The position numbers and the translations under genes are program-made. The notes beneath the pieces were generated by a model. The model searched no databases. It had not been told where the DNA came from and saw only the letters and a program-made list of their open reading frames with translations. 64,000 bases of DNA from Spinacia oleracea (Eukaryota; Streptophyta; Magnoliopsida; Caryophyllales; Amaranthaceae), in assembly GCF_020520425.1 (NCBI RefSeq), contig NC_079491.1:1736001-1800000 (forward strand), written 5' to 3'. Shown one piece after another: positions 1 to 12,200 of the stretch; within the stretch, counting starts at the first letter, position 1, and the number at the start of each line of letters is the position of its first letter.

Positions 1-1029
1 AGGAAGTATAAAAACTACGGTTGAGGTAACGGCTATTGCTAGTACCCGCAATCCCCTTATAAATATGATTTATGAAATTATGACGTTATGATTGAATTTA
101 TGAATTAAATGTTTTGATGTGTTTTATGGATTGTGGGATGAAATATGATTTGTTTGAATTGTTTATTATAATATGATTTGATTGAGTTTTCTCATAAAAT
201 TATGTTTATGCAATGCTTTGAAAGAAATAATATGTTTATTGATCCAGGATCAAAATGATGTTTTATGAGCTAAATGAGTTATGTTATTTCGAACTGAAAT
301 ACAAGCCAAGGCTTGGTAAAATTATTCAAAACATGATAAATGAAAGTGAAAGACCTGGTTTGTCTGGCGGTATATAAACTACCATCTTCCTATCTACCGG
401 TCATGCATGCACCACGGACACCTGTCCACCCATGGATTACGAGCCCAGGCTCCCATGGTTTATGAGCCCAGGCTCAGGGCCCAGGCCCATGTTACGATGA
501 TGAGCCCAGGCTCAGGGCCCAGGCCCAGTGGAGAATTCCTTCACGGTTCGTACTTGCCGACAACTAGTATGTTAAATTGCAAAGTTTATGAATGAATTAA
601 ATATGATATTTTATTAAATATTTTACCTATTCTATTCTCCCTGTGTTATTAAATAAAATGAATTGAAATGAATTTACGTTGCTAGGGTAGTCGTTACTGA
701 GTCTTCGGCTCACCGTTTTGTTTTCCGTTTTAGGTACTGCGGGAATCGATGGAAACGCGTAGAGGCGAGGAATTTCACTTTTATATTTTTCACCTAGTTT
801 ATGCTTGATGTTTATAATAGTTTAATTTAAAGACTTTTAGTAATTTATGTACTTGTATTTTGGGAATATAAATGATTATTATATTAATTTGGAGGTTTTT
901 ATGGCTTATGTATGATGTTGCCTTGTAATTTCCAAGAGGGAATTACGGCAGGTAATGTCCCGACCAAATTAGGTTAATTCCGCTGCTAATTATGCTTTAA
1001 TAAGTGATTTAGAGGTCGGGGCGTTTACA
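1..1029 (+). repeat. 5' LTR, right-hand part only
   Basis: Corresponds to 5979-7006 at a constant offset of 5978. It includes two copies of a GAGCCCAGGCTC-containing unit near 441-530 and ends in GGGGCGTTTACA next to the primer-site-like sequence at about 1030-1050. The remaining roughly 1.85 kb of this LTR should lie left of the window. Confidence 0.9.
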
Positions 1030-1607
1030 GTTTGGTATTCAGAGCAAAGGTTCTGGACCATAAGTGCTAAACCTTACGGGTTTTTGCGCATAGTAGAATT
1101 CAATAGGCTTTAAGCAAAGAGTTTTAAGGAATAAGTTAAAAAGAATATGTTAAAATCAAGTCAAGTTAAAATGAAATGAGTGTGAGCGTAGGAACGCACG
1201 GGATAAAAGGGATTCATTTCTTATGTTATTGATGTTTTCTTGATTGAATATGTTATGCGAAATATCGATTATCGAACTTACCAACGATGCCACGAACGAA
1301 GCTCACATCAAAGCGCAACATTCACAATGACGTCTCCCACAATGATGTTTCCTATGATGATTTCTATGACGACCAACCTATAGAAGACCCCAAGGAGATG
1401 ATGGAACAATTAAGAAACTGCACCTACGTTGTCAACTGAATTAGTCAAAGATTCTCGGCAAACGAAAGTTACTAATGCGAACGGAAAAGTGTCACTATTT
1501 AAGAAGTTTTCACCTTCGAATCCACCAATCTATGATCGCAAGCCAATTCGATGGAATTTAAAAGACTAGATCAATCATAGGGACCAACTACTCGAAACTT
1601 TCGACGA

Positions 1608-1808
1608 ATGAAAGCGAATATCGTGCGAAAAACGAATACTTGTTATTTATGTCGAGGAAAAGATTATTTCGTTAAAGATTGTCCTAAACCACCTCCAACG
1701 AATATCGGAACAATAACCTCGACCAATCATGAACGAAACAACAACAATGCTAAATCCATCACGCCCGTCAACATATGTAAGAGCTTACATGATGAAAAAC
1801 GAAGATGA
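1608..1808 (+). pseudogene. gag zinc-knuckle remnant of the LTR element
   Basis: A short open stretch holds a Cys-rich segment (TCYLCRGKDYFVKDCPKPPP) of the kind found in retroelement nucleocapsid (CCHC) domains, followed by a Pro/Asn-rich stretch. It sits where gag is expected, between the primer site and the purine tract. It is a fossil: the rest of gag and all of pol are not recognisable around it. The remaining internal region to 4127 holds nothing else I can name. Confidence 0.6.
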
Positions 1809-4127
1809 CGCCAACGCTGATATTATTTTGATTTAGCTCTCTCTCGCTTTAGAATCGAACTTCCCTTGATTTTATGTTTGTCGTCACATGTCATGTTATG
1901 ATTTTCTACCCTAGATAGACTAGGAAAAGTTTAAGCTTTATTGTTTCCTTGAAAGAAGTTAAGTTAAGCACGGTGCGAACACAAAGATTTTGTGGATATG
2001 AATTGTTTTGAGGAATTTTCATGATTATGAAATCATAAAGGATGGTATAAATGTTAGAGTATTAAGATGAGTACAAGGATGTATTTCATGAGTGATGGAT
2101 CACTAATTAAGTTGAGGTTATTTTAGATTTAAAGTGTTCAAGTTATGAATGATATTGATTCTAGGGTTACCTCCCCGTGTTAGTCATGACGAATACATTG
2201 ATGTTTATAAGTACTAAAGTCTATTATCTAGAAGATGATTGGTATGCCTTGTGCCTCTATTAAGGAAGCTAAGGAGTTATTAAGAAAAGTTATGAACCCA
2301 ACATAAGTTATGATAAAGGACCTATTTGAGTTGATACATGAATAAGATCTTGAGGATTTTACCAAAATAAAGCTATCAAGAATTAGTCTGTCAATAAGGT
2401 TAAAGGATAGATTACCAAAAGAGCATGAGTTTGTATGTTTATAAGTGGCGAATCACCAATTAAATTAAGGTTATTCAAGGTTTAAAGCGTTGAAGTTATG
2501 ATTGATTTATGAGTTACTTTTCCGCACCCTTCATAATGATTGTTTTACCTAAGTGTGTATTCAGATATGTTAAGGAAACTAAGCTAGAAATTTTAAAAGT
2601 TATGCAAGAATATGATTTATGGTGAAAAGATGAAATTGAATTTATGAAATTCTAAGGATTACACCAAGAGAAATTATCAGGAATTAGTCTGTCAGTTAGG
2701 TTGATAGTATTCTTGGTTTACCTTTCCGCATCTTTGATAGGATTATTTTTGTGTATTTATCTAAAAGAATGCTTGATAATCTCCATCAAGGAAGTTAAAC
2801 TAGAGAATGTAGGGTATTGTAAAGATGTTATCTATGATTTATGGTGGGAACATGAAACTGAGTTTGCATAAAGCTTTGAGGATCAAGGTAAGTTAACGAG
2901 ATTTAGTCCGTCTATTAGGTTGATGGTATCAATGAATGTTGTGAAATTCGAAAGGAATTATGAATGATTGAGGAACGCAATGGGATTGAGAATAGGAAAT
3001 CGACAAAATGGCATGTCTATAGAACCAGGTAGTCTGAACTGAGTTTTCTAGGAGCTAGATTGTTTCTGTTAAAGGCACACTTGATGGCTTATCGTTATCC
3101 GCAAAACACGAGATTTACATGACTTAAATATTAAGGATAAATAACGAAGTCGCATGTCTAACAATGTAATTCTTGTAACGTGATTGGACTCGAACCCCTG
3201 TAAACGAACGTAGTCAACAAAGTTGTTCAACGTAGAAGAAAAGAGCGGATATCGAAATCAAAACGAATCGAATAACGAAAGTCAACGACAAGATTCCTGC
3301 AACAAAGAGGCCAATAGCAAATAAAAGTGAAATGTCTCTAATCATTCGCCCATGAACGATATGATGTATGAATGACTATGTTTTCTATAAATGATTATGT
3401 TATGGTCAATCATGCTCGTGTGTTAAATCAAATGATTATGAATGTTATGCTTATGTTGAATATGAAAATTTTCAGTTTATGAATTATGTCCTTATGATGT
3501 GGATTATGTTTATGCTGACATGACTGTACTGGTAATCTAATTGTTATAAATGGAAGCCGCCTCCGATGGAAGTTCTCCTGAGCTCAGAGTACGAGATTGA
3601 TATAATACATGACTTTTACAAATTATTCGTGTATTGAAATTGGTTGATAAATATTTATTTTCACTACATATACATATATTTTCAGAATTATAATTTAATT
3701 TTTCATTAAAAGTTACTATTTTGGTAGAAAATATTTTCAAACAAGATATCACAAAGTAAAATGGGAGCCTAGTCTAAGCTAACAATTTGCCCCTTTTATG
3801 TTCTTTGCTCCTCGATCCTATTTTATGAAGTAAAGTGGAGATGCGAAAGACGATGGCGGAATGTAATTGACCTTAATGACGATTAAGGATCAATATAATT
3901 TTGCCCCTTTTGTATTCTTTACTCTTCGATTCTAGGTCTCGAGTTGAAGCGGAGTTCTAAAACATGATGGCGGAATGAAGGCTAGACATTGTCAGAATTG
4001 AAATTGTGAGATCTTGGTTTTAAATAAAACATTATACTTTTATTCGAGCGTTTTCAATTTTCAACAATCATTTTATAAATCTAATTTTCAAGTTTCGAGG
4101 ACGAAACTTTTTCTAAGGGGGTAAGAG

Positions 4128-7006
4128 TGTAATACCCCGAAGTTTTTAAATTTGATTAATCATGCTTAATTATTATTATTTTTTTTTTTTTTTTTTTTTT
4201 TATTTAGCTTAAAATCGTTTTAAATATTAATTTCAAACTTTATTTTAATTAACGAAGTTTTATTTCGCTTGAATTTTTAATATTATTACACGATTTATTA
4301 ATTTTCAGATTCTATGATTAAATTTCAAATTTTACAAGCTTAAGCTACTTTTTAAAAATCTAAATTATTCCGTGATTTATTTCGGATTTTTAATAATTTC
4401 GGAACGTTCTCATTCGAAAACTAAATTTATTTTTCTTTAACGATATTTTTTTTTTATAAATAATTATTTTAAAACTTGGTTTTAACTAAAATTTTCTATT
4501 CCAATTAGTTTCCTAAAAATAGAGATCAATTTTCTGAATTCTTGCCTAAGTAAGTGAAATTACGAAAATGCCCTTACAAAGCCAAAATGCCAATTTTCTT
4601 CTTCTCTTTACTCTCCACGTACACAGCAAGAATGAAGTGAACTCTTCATTCCTCTCCTTCCCTCAATTCAGTCTTGATTCATGCCTTGATCTCCAAGCCA
4701 TTTTCCTTCTCATTCACTCTACTTGACTCTACAAATCAGACACAATTTCAACTAAATTCCAACCAAAAAACAAAAATCAAATTTCAATTTCATTTTCTCA
4801 GTTTCTCTGATTCGAACCATCTCCCACCACCATTAGTCACCACCAACAACCACTGCCACCATTAACCGCCCCACCTCCCGGCTTCGTTAGCCGACCACCA
4901 CCGCCCTACCACCATTACTCATCCCACCTACCTTCATCGCCGGCAAGAACCCGACCCAAATCCCCCACTCAACCTCCCCTGCTTCCCAGTTTTCGCACCC
5001 CACCCCTGCCTTGCTCTCCTCTGCACTCATCCTCCGGCACCGCCGTGCCACCACACTCCACATCCCCTCTTGTTTGCGCAGCCACCGCATCCCATGAACC
5101 ACCCAGCCCACAAATCCCCTGTCTCCCCTCTTCTTTACGCACAACCTCCCTCTCTCCCGTCATCCTGCCGCCGCGAAATAACCACCACCACTGTCGCCTT
5201 AGACGACGCAATCCGGCAGCACCAAACCGCCCAATCGCCTGCTTCCTTCCTCTCCTCCTCCCTTTCGTGTTCTCCTTTCTCGGCCCCCTCCCCTGTTTTC
5301 TCCCCTGTTCGTGTCTTCCCTCCTCCCCTCGTGCTCTTCCGCCGCAAATCACCTTCCACCGTCGCCTCTGGCGCGGGTTGGCGTGGCTGCGCCGCCCAGC
5401 TCAGCCGCCCTCCCTCCTCTCCTCTCCTCTCTTTCGTGCTTCTCTGCTTGCATCCCCTTTGCTCGTGCTTTCCTTTCCAGAAAACCAAAACCAATATTTG
5501 GTCCTTGGTTTTTATTCTCCTTAAAACCCACAAGTTAATTGGGCCACTCTAGTTTGGGCTTTTGGTAAGGAACTAGTTTGCTATTTCAGATCTTGTAACT
5601 TATTTTAATAAAAAATTTATGATATAATTATTATTCATTTACTAATAAATTGTTCACTATTTCCAAGTTTAATTATCGACTTTCCTAAAATAAGCTACTA
5701 GTTTTAATTATCAAAAATGGAATTTAAATAATTCTCATGTGAATTGATTTATGAATTATAAATTTAAATTTTTTTGAAATTTCGATCAAAAACAATATTT
5801 TCTTTAAGTTTATGAAATTATATTTTTATCGAAATTCGTTATTTATAACATCACTACTTAAAATTTATTATTTATAAAATGTTGATTTTAAATTATTTAT
5901 CGTCTTAGTTACTAATTTAATAATTCGATATTTTGAAAGAAATTGGACTCGGGGCTCAGGAAGGACGATCCATCAGACAGGAAGTATAAAAACTACGGTT
6001 GAGGTAACAGCTATTGCTAGTACCCGCAATCCCCTTATAAATATGATTTATGAAATTATGACGTTATGATTGAATTTATGAATTAAATGTTTTGATGTGT
6101 TTTATGGATTGTGGGATGAAATATGATTTGTTTGAATTGTTTATTATAATATGATTTGATTGAGTTTTCTCATAAAATTATGTTTATGCAATGCTTTGAA
6201 AGAAATAATATGTTTATTGATCCAGGATCAAAATGATGTTTTATGAGCTAAATGAGTTATGTTATTTCGAACTGAAATACAAGCCAAGGCTTGGTAAAAT
6301 TATTCAAAACATGATAAATGAAAGTGAAAGACCTGGTTTGTCTGGCGGTATATAAACTACCATCTTCCTATCTACCGGTCATGCATGCACCACGGACACC
6401 TGTCCACCCATGGATTACGAGCCCAGGCTCCCATGGTTTATGAGCCCAGGCTCAGGGCCCAGGCCCATGTTACGATGATGAGCCCAGGCTCAGGGCCCAG
6501 GCCCAGTGGAGAATTCCTTCACGGTTCGTACTTGCCGACAACTAGTATGTTAAATTGCAAAGTTTATGAATGAATTAAATATGATATTTTATTAAATATT
6601 TTACCTATTCTATTCTCCCTGTGTTATTAAATAAAATGAATTGAAATGAATTTACGTTGCTAGGGTAGTCGTTACTGAGTCTTCGGCTCACCGTTTTGTT
6701 TTCCGTTTTAGGTACTGCGGGAATCGATGGAAACGCGTAGAGGCGAGGAATTTCACTTTTATATTTTTCACCTAGTTTATGCTTGATGTTTATAATAGTT
6801 TAATTTAAAGACTTTTAGTAATTTATGTACTTGTATTTTGGGAATATAAATGATTATTATATTAATTTGGAGGTTTTTATGGCTTATGTATGATGTTGCC
6901 TTGTAATTTCCAAGAGGGAATTACGGCAGGTAATGTCCCGACCAAATTAGGTTAATTCCGCTGCTAATTATGCTTTAATAAGTGATTTAGAGGTCGGGGC
7001 GTTACA
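4128..7006 (+). repeat. 3' LTR, complete, about 2.88 kb
   Basis: Begins TGTAATACCCCG at 4128, after a purine tract (AAGGGGGTAAGAG, 4115-4127), and ends CGGGGCGTTACA at 7006. The likely target duplication CTATA (7007-7011) cannot be checked because the left end is outside the window. A T-rich tract (about 4173-4200) is followed by AT-rich sequence. A strongly C-rich block at about 4620-5520 then stands out, and an AT-rich stretch follows. The open frames on both strands inside the C-rich block overlap one another and resemble no known protein, so I do not call a gene there. Confidence 0.85.
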
Positions 7007-7153
7007 CTATACAAGACCAAGTTGTTGGTAAGAGATATTAGCGAAAAAATACATAGATCCTTTGCCGATTAGGAAAGTCCAATTTGTTGGAGTCCCACCT
7101 GATTTTCTTTAATATGAATTATCTTTAAAAAATATTCAATTGAGAATCGTATA

Positions 7154-7413
7154 CTGCATCCGTTTTTTTGTACTTGCGCCATTTGGGTTGGACATAAAAA
7201 ATAAGAAAAGTTACAAACATCAAAATGACCCATATGATAAAAAAACAGAAAAGAGGAAAAAAGTTAAGTAACAATGGTAAATTTGAAATGTAATTAAGGA
7301 TGAAATGGATATTTATTATGCAAACACACCAAAAACATATGAAAATATATCATAAAGGAAATTGTGCAAGTTCTCTAAACGAAAAAATGTGCAAGTAAAA
7401 AAAATGGAGGAAA
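7154..7413. mobile_element. Stowaway-like MITE
   Basis: The left end CTGCATCCGTTTTTTTGTAC and the inverted right end (CTCCATTTTTTTTACTTGCAC in reverse complement, offset by a few bases) form imperfect terminal inverted repeats of about 27 bp flanked by TA. Its 260-bp length fits a Tc1/mariner-derived Stowaway element. It lies between the LTR element and the next gene's promoter. Confidence 0.65.
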
Positions 7414-7979
7414 TATATATATGTTAGCAAAAAGAAAATGCATATAAACACAATCGCTAATTGATAATCTAAAATACTAGCAAATAATTTATTTGACCCA
7501 TTGAACTGTTGCAACTGCAAATGAACCATCCACATTATAATTAGAAAAAAACGGATAATAAAAAATCAAAACAGACCCATGTATTTTAAGATTACTCACT
7601 GGCCGTATCATTTAAGCCGCAATAGTATGAATAAAATTCGTTAATCAACAATTGATAGGCTAATTTTTGAGTAATTTACATTATTTACGTAAAACTTTAT
7701 TTGATTAGCTAAAGGAAAGCGAATCATTTTTTTTCGATTCTTTTCTCTATTAATTTTTATGTTTGATCTAAATATTTTTTTTAGAAAAGATATACTACGT
7801 ATAATTTTATTTAATAAATAAATAAATTAAAGGAATTTTATCCTAATGTGTTATTTTTCTCCTTTTTAATAGTTTTAGAGTCATAAGTTGCATTAAACTC
7901 TATGTTAACGCATTCGAAGTCATGAATTCGAGGCTAAAACCCTAATTATTATATCCCGTATACAAAATATATCCGATAC

Positions 7980-7989
7980 TATATAAATA
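7980..7989 (+). promoter_or_regulatory. TATA box of the MYND/PDCD2 gene
   Basis: TATATAAATA lies about 30 bp upstream of a plausible start of transcription near 8010-8020. A CT-rich leader exon follows, ending at a GT donor (8123). Confidence 0.55.
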
Positions 7990-8014
7990 AAATACACAAC
8001 ACTATTCTCGTGTT

Positions 8015-9229
8015 TATTCACAACCGCCTTTTCATATTCGACTTGAACAAAAAGAAAAATAAACACAGTCCTTCACAGCCTGCTACTCCATTGTCATCTT
8101 CTCGCTCTCCTCTTTCGTCAAGGTTTGTTTATAATGGTTTACAATTTTCCTATTTAAGTTCGTCTTTAAATTTGATTTTCCTTTAAATAGTTGAGCATCA
8201 TGAGTTGATTATGCTGAAAATTGTAGGCTATTTTTCTCAGTACTGGATGAATTTTATGAACTAGGGTTTTTCCCCGATTCCTTCGTTTCGTTAGTATTAA
8301 ATTCAAAGCTTTAGGTATTTAGGTTGATTCTCTATAATTTTACTTTATATAGTTGAGCATCATGAATTGATTATGCTGATATTGTAGGCTATGTTTCCTA
8401 GTATTGGATGAATTTTATGAATTAGGTTTTTTTTTGCCCAATTGCATCAATTCGTTAGTATTCAATTCAAAGCTTTGGGTATTTAGGTTGATTCTGTATA
8501 ATTTTACTTTAATAGTTGAGCATCATGAGTTGATTATGCTGAAATTGTAGGCTATTTTTCTTAGTATTGGATGAATTTTATGAATTAGGGTTTTTTCCCC
8601 AATTACCTCAATTCGTTAATATTAAATTCAAAGCTTTGAGTATTTAGGTTGATTCACTCCCGTGCTGTAGGCGTCTCTTTTGATTTATTCTCTTGTGATA
8701 ATACTTTCATTACTGTGAATGAATATATCCTCCTGAATTTTGGTTGCTACATAATTGCAAAGCGGGCTATAATTACAAGGACACAACCCTAAATCAATTG
8801 CCCTAATTTTTCGCCCACTATTGAAATTGCAGGTACTGCTCATGCGAGCTTCAGTTAATTTCCTCTGTATTGGTGATTTAAATTTGTGAGAATTTCTGGT
8901 TGTTGGAATTAATCTCTGGGTCTTGAGTTTGAGTTTTACTGTGATTATGATTTTAGCCTTTTCTTGTATTAAGTTTTCTCCTGCAACGGTTCAATTTAGT
9001 CGCCGAGAACTATGTTGTCTAACAAGCAATTCATTTTATTGAATCTTGTTGTAGAAGGGTTAAGGGTTCAAAAGGCAATTAAATTTGAACTCTTATATCA
9101 AATCATACCCAAAAAGTATACCAATTAGATGTCACTTACTCACGTATGATGGTTTGATATTCTTTGGGAACTTGGATATAAGTAGTAGTCATTGATGTTT
9201 GTGATTTTTTTTTTTTTTTGTTGTTGCAG
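8015..9229 (+). other. 5' leader exon and leader intron of the MYND/PDCD2 gene
   Basis: A non-coding exon of about 8015-8122 ends at CAAG|GTTTGT. The intron 8123-9229 ends in a T-rich tract and TTGTTGCAG, 15 bases before the start codon. A second leader exon inside is possible but not demonstrated. The intron holds three direct copies of a unit of about 162 bp (see 8176-8660). Confidence 0.5.
8176..8660 (+). repeat. Three tandem copies of a unit of about 162 bp in the leader intron
   Basis: The phrase AGTTGAGCATCATGA recurs with starts near 8189, 8351 and 8514. Each copy continues through GATTATGCTGA, a GTAGGCTAT stretch, TTGGATGAATTTTATGAA, and AAATTCAAAGCTTT plus TATTTAGGTTGATTC. Copies differ by scattered substitutions and by small length changes in a T run. 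Confidence 0.85.
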
Positions 9230-9244
9230 AAATCAAAGGTAAAA

Positions 9245-12200
9245 ATGCATTTAGAAGAGTTGGAAAGTGGTGGAATTTCGGCTTCTGTTGAGGAAGTGCA
9301 AAGAATTACTGATAATATGAGTGATTTTGATGAGGATGATGATGAAGATCAAGTTCCCGTAAAGCTTGGTTTTGTTGAAAAGAGTAGCCAACCGCTTCTT
9401 CGTCAAATGTTTCCTTGCAAGGCGGGAGGAGTTCCGGTGTGCCAGCTAGCTCTTTTGAACTCCCATTTTTTTACGTGCTCTTTTTCGTATTATGCTTTTT
9501 ATCTGATCAAATTTACATACTCACTCGCAGGCGTGGCTGGATCCTGTCAATCTACCAACAGGAAAGTCTTGTCTCTGTGATATGTGTGGGGAACCTCTGC
9601 AATTCTTACTTCAGGTTTGTGGTGTTCATATTCGATTTCAGATGTGGAGCCTTTTCCTACTTTTCAGAAGGACATAGATTAGGCTTGCTGCTATATATAC
9701 AACATTGATTATGCTTTGTTCTAATCTGTTTCTTTGTGGTGCAATTACAGGTTTATGCTCCGATCGCAGAGAAGGAATCCGCATTCCATCGAACTTTATA
9801 TGTGTTCATGTGCCTTTCAATGACATGTCTTCTGAGAGACCAACATGAGCAATGGAAACGTGGCCCACAAAAGCCATCTAGAAGGTATTTTCTGGTTTCA
9901 TACATTTTGGAAATTTCCCCCCTTCTAAACAGCTTTTTCTTTCAAAAATTATAATTGCTGTTTTATTTTCTTTTGGGAAAAGAATTGAGAGCATTGTGTT
10001 CGTCCAGCTTGGAAAAATAATCAATCTACTTGCAATAATAGTGTGTAATCTGCATACTCATGTACAAGGAAATGCTCCTCTCAAAACTTGTCGTACCCAC
10101 CGTACTCACCTCTCAATCACTAAACAATAGCCCTAAATCAACATAACATTGGCAGAAAATTTACCAGAGAGTCTACAACAAACTAGGAATTTCTCCACGT
10201 CAGCCACTTATGCCCTTTTGTTTTGCATATTCTGTCCAAAATTTTTAAGCTTCAACTATTTTGTGACTGCTTCCTTCTCCTCGATCTGCAGAAGAGGTTT
10301 CCTTGCTGTCCTATTGAGTCTTGTTCTGTGTTGGTTTCAAACACACTCTTTTGGGGTTCCTGAATCCTTTAAGAAATGTTGTTTATTTCTTGGTATCCAA
10401 TTGCTTGAGCTGTATACTCATTCCTCAAAGCCCTTCAATTTTGCAACCAAGCTGAACATTTTGCTCTTGTAGAGAAGACTAGTCCCTGTTATCTGAATAA
10501 TATATGGTATTATCATCATTCGCCACCACACCCTATAATGAAGGAACCTAAAAGGTCTGGCACCGTCTTCATTTGTTCATGCACTCAACTTTAGATGGGT
10601 GAGTGATTAAATATTCCAAGGGTTAAGAAAACAACTAATATCGAATAGATACTATGCTCCAGACTAGTTATCATTGCTCTATTAAGTATACGTCAACCCT
10701 CAACCCCACTGGCTACTTTTTTCTACTAGTAAACTATGCTTCAAAAGGCGGCATATTCTCAAGGGTAAAACTCAACACATACAGATATCACAATAACAGA
10801 AATATTGTTTCTACTCCTTCATCCTTCAGTAAAGGTCACCCAAATCAGCCAAAATTAACCAAGGAAACACCATTCTCCTACCCAATTCTCCAACTAAACC
10901 GCATTTCCCTTCTTCTGAAGAATTAGAGGCATAAAAAAAGGAATTTACGCCACTGAGGCTACGTTTTGGAGAAAAAGTGACTTTCAGTTAATCTACTTGC
11001 CGATGAACCTCCATCATGCCCAGTTGTCCATAATACCTTTTGCACTTAGTTAAAATCTTCAATTGCCTTCTTTGAGGCCTTCCCCCTCGCATAGAGGAAC
11101 GAGTGAGTCGATAAGCGAATTCTCTTATCCTACATCCTTAGTGTCTTTTAAACTTGTGCATTGTCTGTCGCTTTAACAAAAACTCTTGTAAATTTCCACT
11201 ACATTGATATATAAGATTCTTTTGTTATCTTTTTATCGCTAAGTTTGGGCAACTCCAATGTTTATTTCTAGTGTGAAGGTCTTCCGCTGCCAACTCCCGC
11301 TTACGAATTCCTTTTACTCAAGTGAGGCGTCAAAAGATGGGAATGCCATACTTTTAGGAACTGGAGGTACTGGATTATGTTTTTTTTTTTGAAAGTTTTC
11401 TTGTGGTTGTAAATATGTCAATCTTCAATCCACTTGGAATTTGTGGATTGTGTATGACTGCATGACGCCTATCGGCTTCAAAATGGAAGATTAACATTCC
11501 CGCCTTCTCCCTCTATGTATACTGATAGCGAAAAAAGAACATGTTGGATGAATATAATAGTGGAGATATTTCATTCTTAACAAATTGGGGTACAAAATTA
11601 TATTTGAATTTTGTGAAGGTAAAAAAATAAATTCAAACTAGCCTTCGTGATTGGGTTGATTGAATCAATGAATCAATGAAATCCTTTAGTCTTGGTAGTT
11701 CCTATCTGAACTGTGTGGCTCTTGTCTGAATTTACTTTGAACTTATCTGATCTCATTTTAGTTGTAAAAAAACTTGTTGATCCGTTGTCCTTATTTGAAC
11801 TTATATAAACTTCTGTCCTCTTACTGGTTCTTATCTGAAATGAATTTATGAAAGAACAGGCCCTCAGAGGCCAAGTCTGTATTACTATATGTCTGCAATT
11901 AAATTTGATTATATGTATTGGTGAGTCACGTAAACCAATATCTATTTTGAGACTACTGGTTGACTATTAGTGCTTCTGCTATACCTTAAATACTGGAAAT
12001 ATTTTTTGTTTGCCAAAAATTAATTAAAAAAATAACTGAAATTATATGGTCAGGGCTCTAGCTGTGAAGTTTTTTCAAATTTTTAGGCACAATAGAAGTT
12101 GTTTAAGTACAATAGAATATGTATATTGGCATCCAAACACGCTCTTAATTGAGTACTAGGTGTAGGATAATGTTAGACGTTACCTTAAGGATAAATTCAA

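Larger units (their letters stand above)
1..7006 (+). mobile_element. Young non-autonomous Ty3/gypsy-type LTR retroelement (left edge outside window)
   Basis: The partial left LTR (1-1029) matches 5979-7006 of the right LTR almost base for base; by eye I see about one substitution and one single-base length difference in about 1.03 kb. The full right LTR is 4128-7006 (about 2.88 kb) and runs from TGTAATACCCCG to GGGGCGTTACA. A site resembling the initiator-Met tRNA primer site (GGTATTCAGAGC) follows the left LTR, and a purine-rich tract precedes the right one. The internal region is only about 3.1 kb. It carries a gag zinc-knuckle remnant, and I recognise no protease, reverse transcriptase, RNase H or integrase. 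It is therefore a broken or non-autonomous derivative that must have been moved by a partner. The ends and the sequence just before the right LTR suggest the chromovirus (Tekay/Del-like) group; this is an inference. LTR similarity implies an age well below about 0.2 My at usual plant rates. Confidence 0.85.

Noticed and set aside
407-595. 62-codon frame present in both LTRs (again at 6385-6573)
   Set aside because: It is only the LTR repeat read through; the duplication explains its conservation.
5045-5552. Open frames of 130-160 codons on both strands in the C-rich block
   Set aside because: They overlap in several frames, have biased Pro/Ser/Arg composition, match no known protein type and lie inside an LTR.
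8176-8660. Spaced repeats that might suggest a CRISPR-like array
   Set aside because: Repeat units are contiguous and long, without spacers, in an intron of a plant gene.
10149-10926. Two open frames of 90-107 codons
   Set aside because: Both lie inside intron 3 of the MYND/PDCD2 gene and have no recognisable domain.
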